DNA of 27,004 bases, taken from assembly GCA_001969505.1 (NCBI GenBank), contig LSSK01001953.1, forward strand, positions 1-27,004, in the 5' to 3' direction. This document shows, piece by piece, positions 25,759 through 27,004 of the stretch; position 1 is the stretch's first letter; each line of letters starts with the position of its first letter. The DNA comes from Zancudomyces culisetae. Its lineage: Eukaryota; Kickxellomycota; Harpellomycetes; Harpellales; Legeriomycetaceae. Under the pieces are notes generated by a model, which saw nothing but the letters and a program-made list of their open reading frames with translations, was not told the DNA's origin and searched no databases. Position numbers and translations under genes: made by a program.

Positions 25759-26824
25759 ATGATGGAAAAACCTGTCATATTTGAGGCTCAAGGTTCATTA
25801 GATCCAAAAGAGTGGATTTACAGGTATAAATTATTAGCTAAAGTAAACAAATGGTCAGATACTGATGCTATTGAATTGATTCAGCTTTATTTAGGAAAGA
25901 AAGAATTACAATGGTACAAGAAACACACTAAAGAGTTTAAAGATTGGGATACACTTGTTACCAAGTTTACAGAAAAATATTCTAGCAAAGAGATGGATTT
26001 TGTTTACTGGAAGAAAATTCAGATCATCAAACAGGCAGATTTTCACTCAATCGAAGACTTCGAGTTAGAACTGGAAGAATTGTTCGACAAAGCAGGAGTA
26101 AATGACGAAACCGTTAAATGGAACTGTTTAATGAACGCGCTAACTGAGAAGAATAAGCGCAAGGTGTTGGAGTCAGATAAGAAGAAATGGGCAGATGCAA
26201 TTAAGCTAATTGGGAAGTCAGAAAAGATTAAAGAAGCAGTAAAACCGAAGCCACTTAGTTCCAAAGACAGATTGAATGAGACCAGAAGAAGATTCCAGGA
26301 CAGCAAAGAAAAGTTCGACCAGCGAAACAAGATGAGGGAAAAAGCAAAGCAGGATAATGACTATAATGACATGATGAAACAGTTTGAGAAGTTAAGCGTA
26401 AATGTCATGAATAAAGTGGATGAGGCGGTTGATAGAAGTTTAAATAATACAAGAAGAAGAACTTACCATGATCGTTTTATACCTAAGTGCTATCACTGTG
26501 GAAGCAAAGGGCAACGAAAATATGAATGCAGACTGCTAGTTCAAAGAGACAAGAGTATGAAACAAACAGCGAAGACTCGGATGATTTAAACTGCATTGAA
26601 GTAGAAGACGTTGCCTACGCAGAGGTATTTGGTGCAGATCGTGTTGATAAAACTAAGCCTATCGTAGGACCCTATAAGAATAATAAATATTTTAATAAAA
26701 ACATAAACAAATTTGAATTAAAGCCAAAAGCAAATACAATAAACAATACAAAAATTATAAAACCAAAAAAAGATATTAAAGAGATCGAAATGAAAAAAGC
26801 ACCTAGCTTAAGAAGTCGAGAATC
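25759..26824 (+). pseudogene. Ty3/Gypsy Gag of family M element, frameshifted and interrupted
   Basis: The first frame gives 276 residues (25759-26589). It shares LLAKVNKW, ELIQLYLGKKELQWYKK and VNVMNKVDEAVDR with the Gag of the complete family B element. The zinc knuckle is CYHCGSKGQRKYEC, where the conserved His is Gln (codon at 26512-26514). Just after it the homologous reading passes to a second frame (26526-26837, SEDSDDLNCIEVEDVAYAEV), so one frameshift lies near 26526-26560. No slippery heptamer is obvious, and the relative B uses a single frame, so this is more likely damage than programmed shifting. The coding part ends at the LTR inserted at 26825. Confidence 0.85.
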
Positions 26825-27004
26825 TGTCAGGACTTGACAACTGAGTGATATTATTATTTAATTTATTGTCGAAAACTATAGTTAAAGAAGTTGTTATTTT
26901 ATTGCTAAAGATCTTTACAATAAAATCACTAAGTATTTATAGTTTTAAAACTCACTTTAAATTCAAATATAATTTAACTACAATAAATAACTAGGCATGA
27001 AACA
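26825..27004 (+). mobile_element. LTR, family L (copy 3), runs off the window
   Basis: Begins TGTCAGGACTTGACAACTGA, matching the start of copy 1 at 13889 (same 15-bp palindrome, then CTATAG...TTTTA blocks). It may be a solo LTR or the end of a full element. The preceding five bases GAATC should recur beyond its far end if it is a simple insertion. Confidence 0.8.

Larger units (their letters stand above)
25167..26824 (+). mobile_element. Ty3/Gypsy element of family M, 5' part
   Basis: 5' LTR, primer-binding site and gag in order on the plus strand. It is broken at 26825 by an LTR of family L. The pol part and 3' LTR are not in the window, so the length is unknown. The gag is a homologue of the family B gag. 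The element starts 125 bp downstream of tRNA-Leu. Confidence 0.88.

Noticed and set aside
26500-26590. Programmed frameshift between Gag and Pol in the family M element
   Set aside because: No slippery heptamer or pseudoknot is evident. The homologous family B uses one frame, and the same gene also has a damaged zinc knuckle.

Overview
This window looks like nuclear DNA of a eukaryotic microbe, most likely a fungus with an AT-rich genome. The left edge holds the C-terminal part of a cap-binding-complex large subunit (CBP80/NCBP1-like), there are four nuclear-type tRNA genes, and nearly everything else is retrotransposon and Tc1/mariner sequence. The exact lineage cannot be fixed from sequence alone. 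An early-diverging, AT-rich fungal lineage is a guess.

Layout. 1-702: 3' end of the only host protein gene. 745-2705: AT-rich spacer without a recognisable gene. 2706-3140: solo LTR (family M). 3259-3331: tRNA-Val(UAC), minus strand. 3335-about 12300: stack of about a dozen LTR units laid end to end, including one complete and apparently intact Ty3/Gypsy element (3650-8693, one 1462-residue Gag-Pol frame). 12298-12717: LTR-like segment with two heat-shock-element arrays, a TATA box and a poly(A) signal. 12718-15837: decayed Ty3/Gypsy pol, itself hit by four solo LTRs. 16975-17125: two tRNA-Thr genes 6 bp apart. 17129-21222: second LTR stack. 21225-24328: two Tc1/mariner elements, side by side or nested. 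24329-24952: third, short LTR stack ending exactly 7 bp from tRNA-Leu(UAA) (24960-25041). 25167-27004: 5' LTR and gag of another Ty3/Gypsy element, cut by an LTR that runs off the window.

The main result is how the LTR stacks are organised. In the tRNA-Val stack the units (TG...CA) are separated by the same 4-bp word GTCG, seen exactly at seven junctions and in decayed form at others. The first unit begins exactly 7 bp upstream of the mature tRNA 5' end. The tRNA-Leu stack shows the same 7-bp offset. The simplest reading is repeated integration at one fixed position upstream of the tRNA: each event duplicates the same 4 bp and pushes older insertions outward. The stack would then be a time-ordered record, with solo LTRs left by recombination. 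Families A, B, D, E and F occur in the same order outward from the tRNA in two separate stacks, which fits successive waves of activity. Family M may use a second niche about 120-125 bp downstream of tRNA genes. Families K and L behave differently, with 5-bp duplications and insertions inside old retroelement coding sequence.

The LTRs share a pyrimidine-CCC / GGG-TTTTT hairpin block across otherwise unalignable families. Two families carry what look like stress-responsive promoter arrays (heat-shock elements; tandem ATF/CREB-type sites). One Tc1/mariner copy has flanks from two different parent sequences, which points to recombination between copies or to an assembly join. Alignments were made by eye, so small boundary errors are possible.
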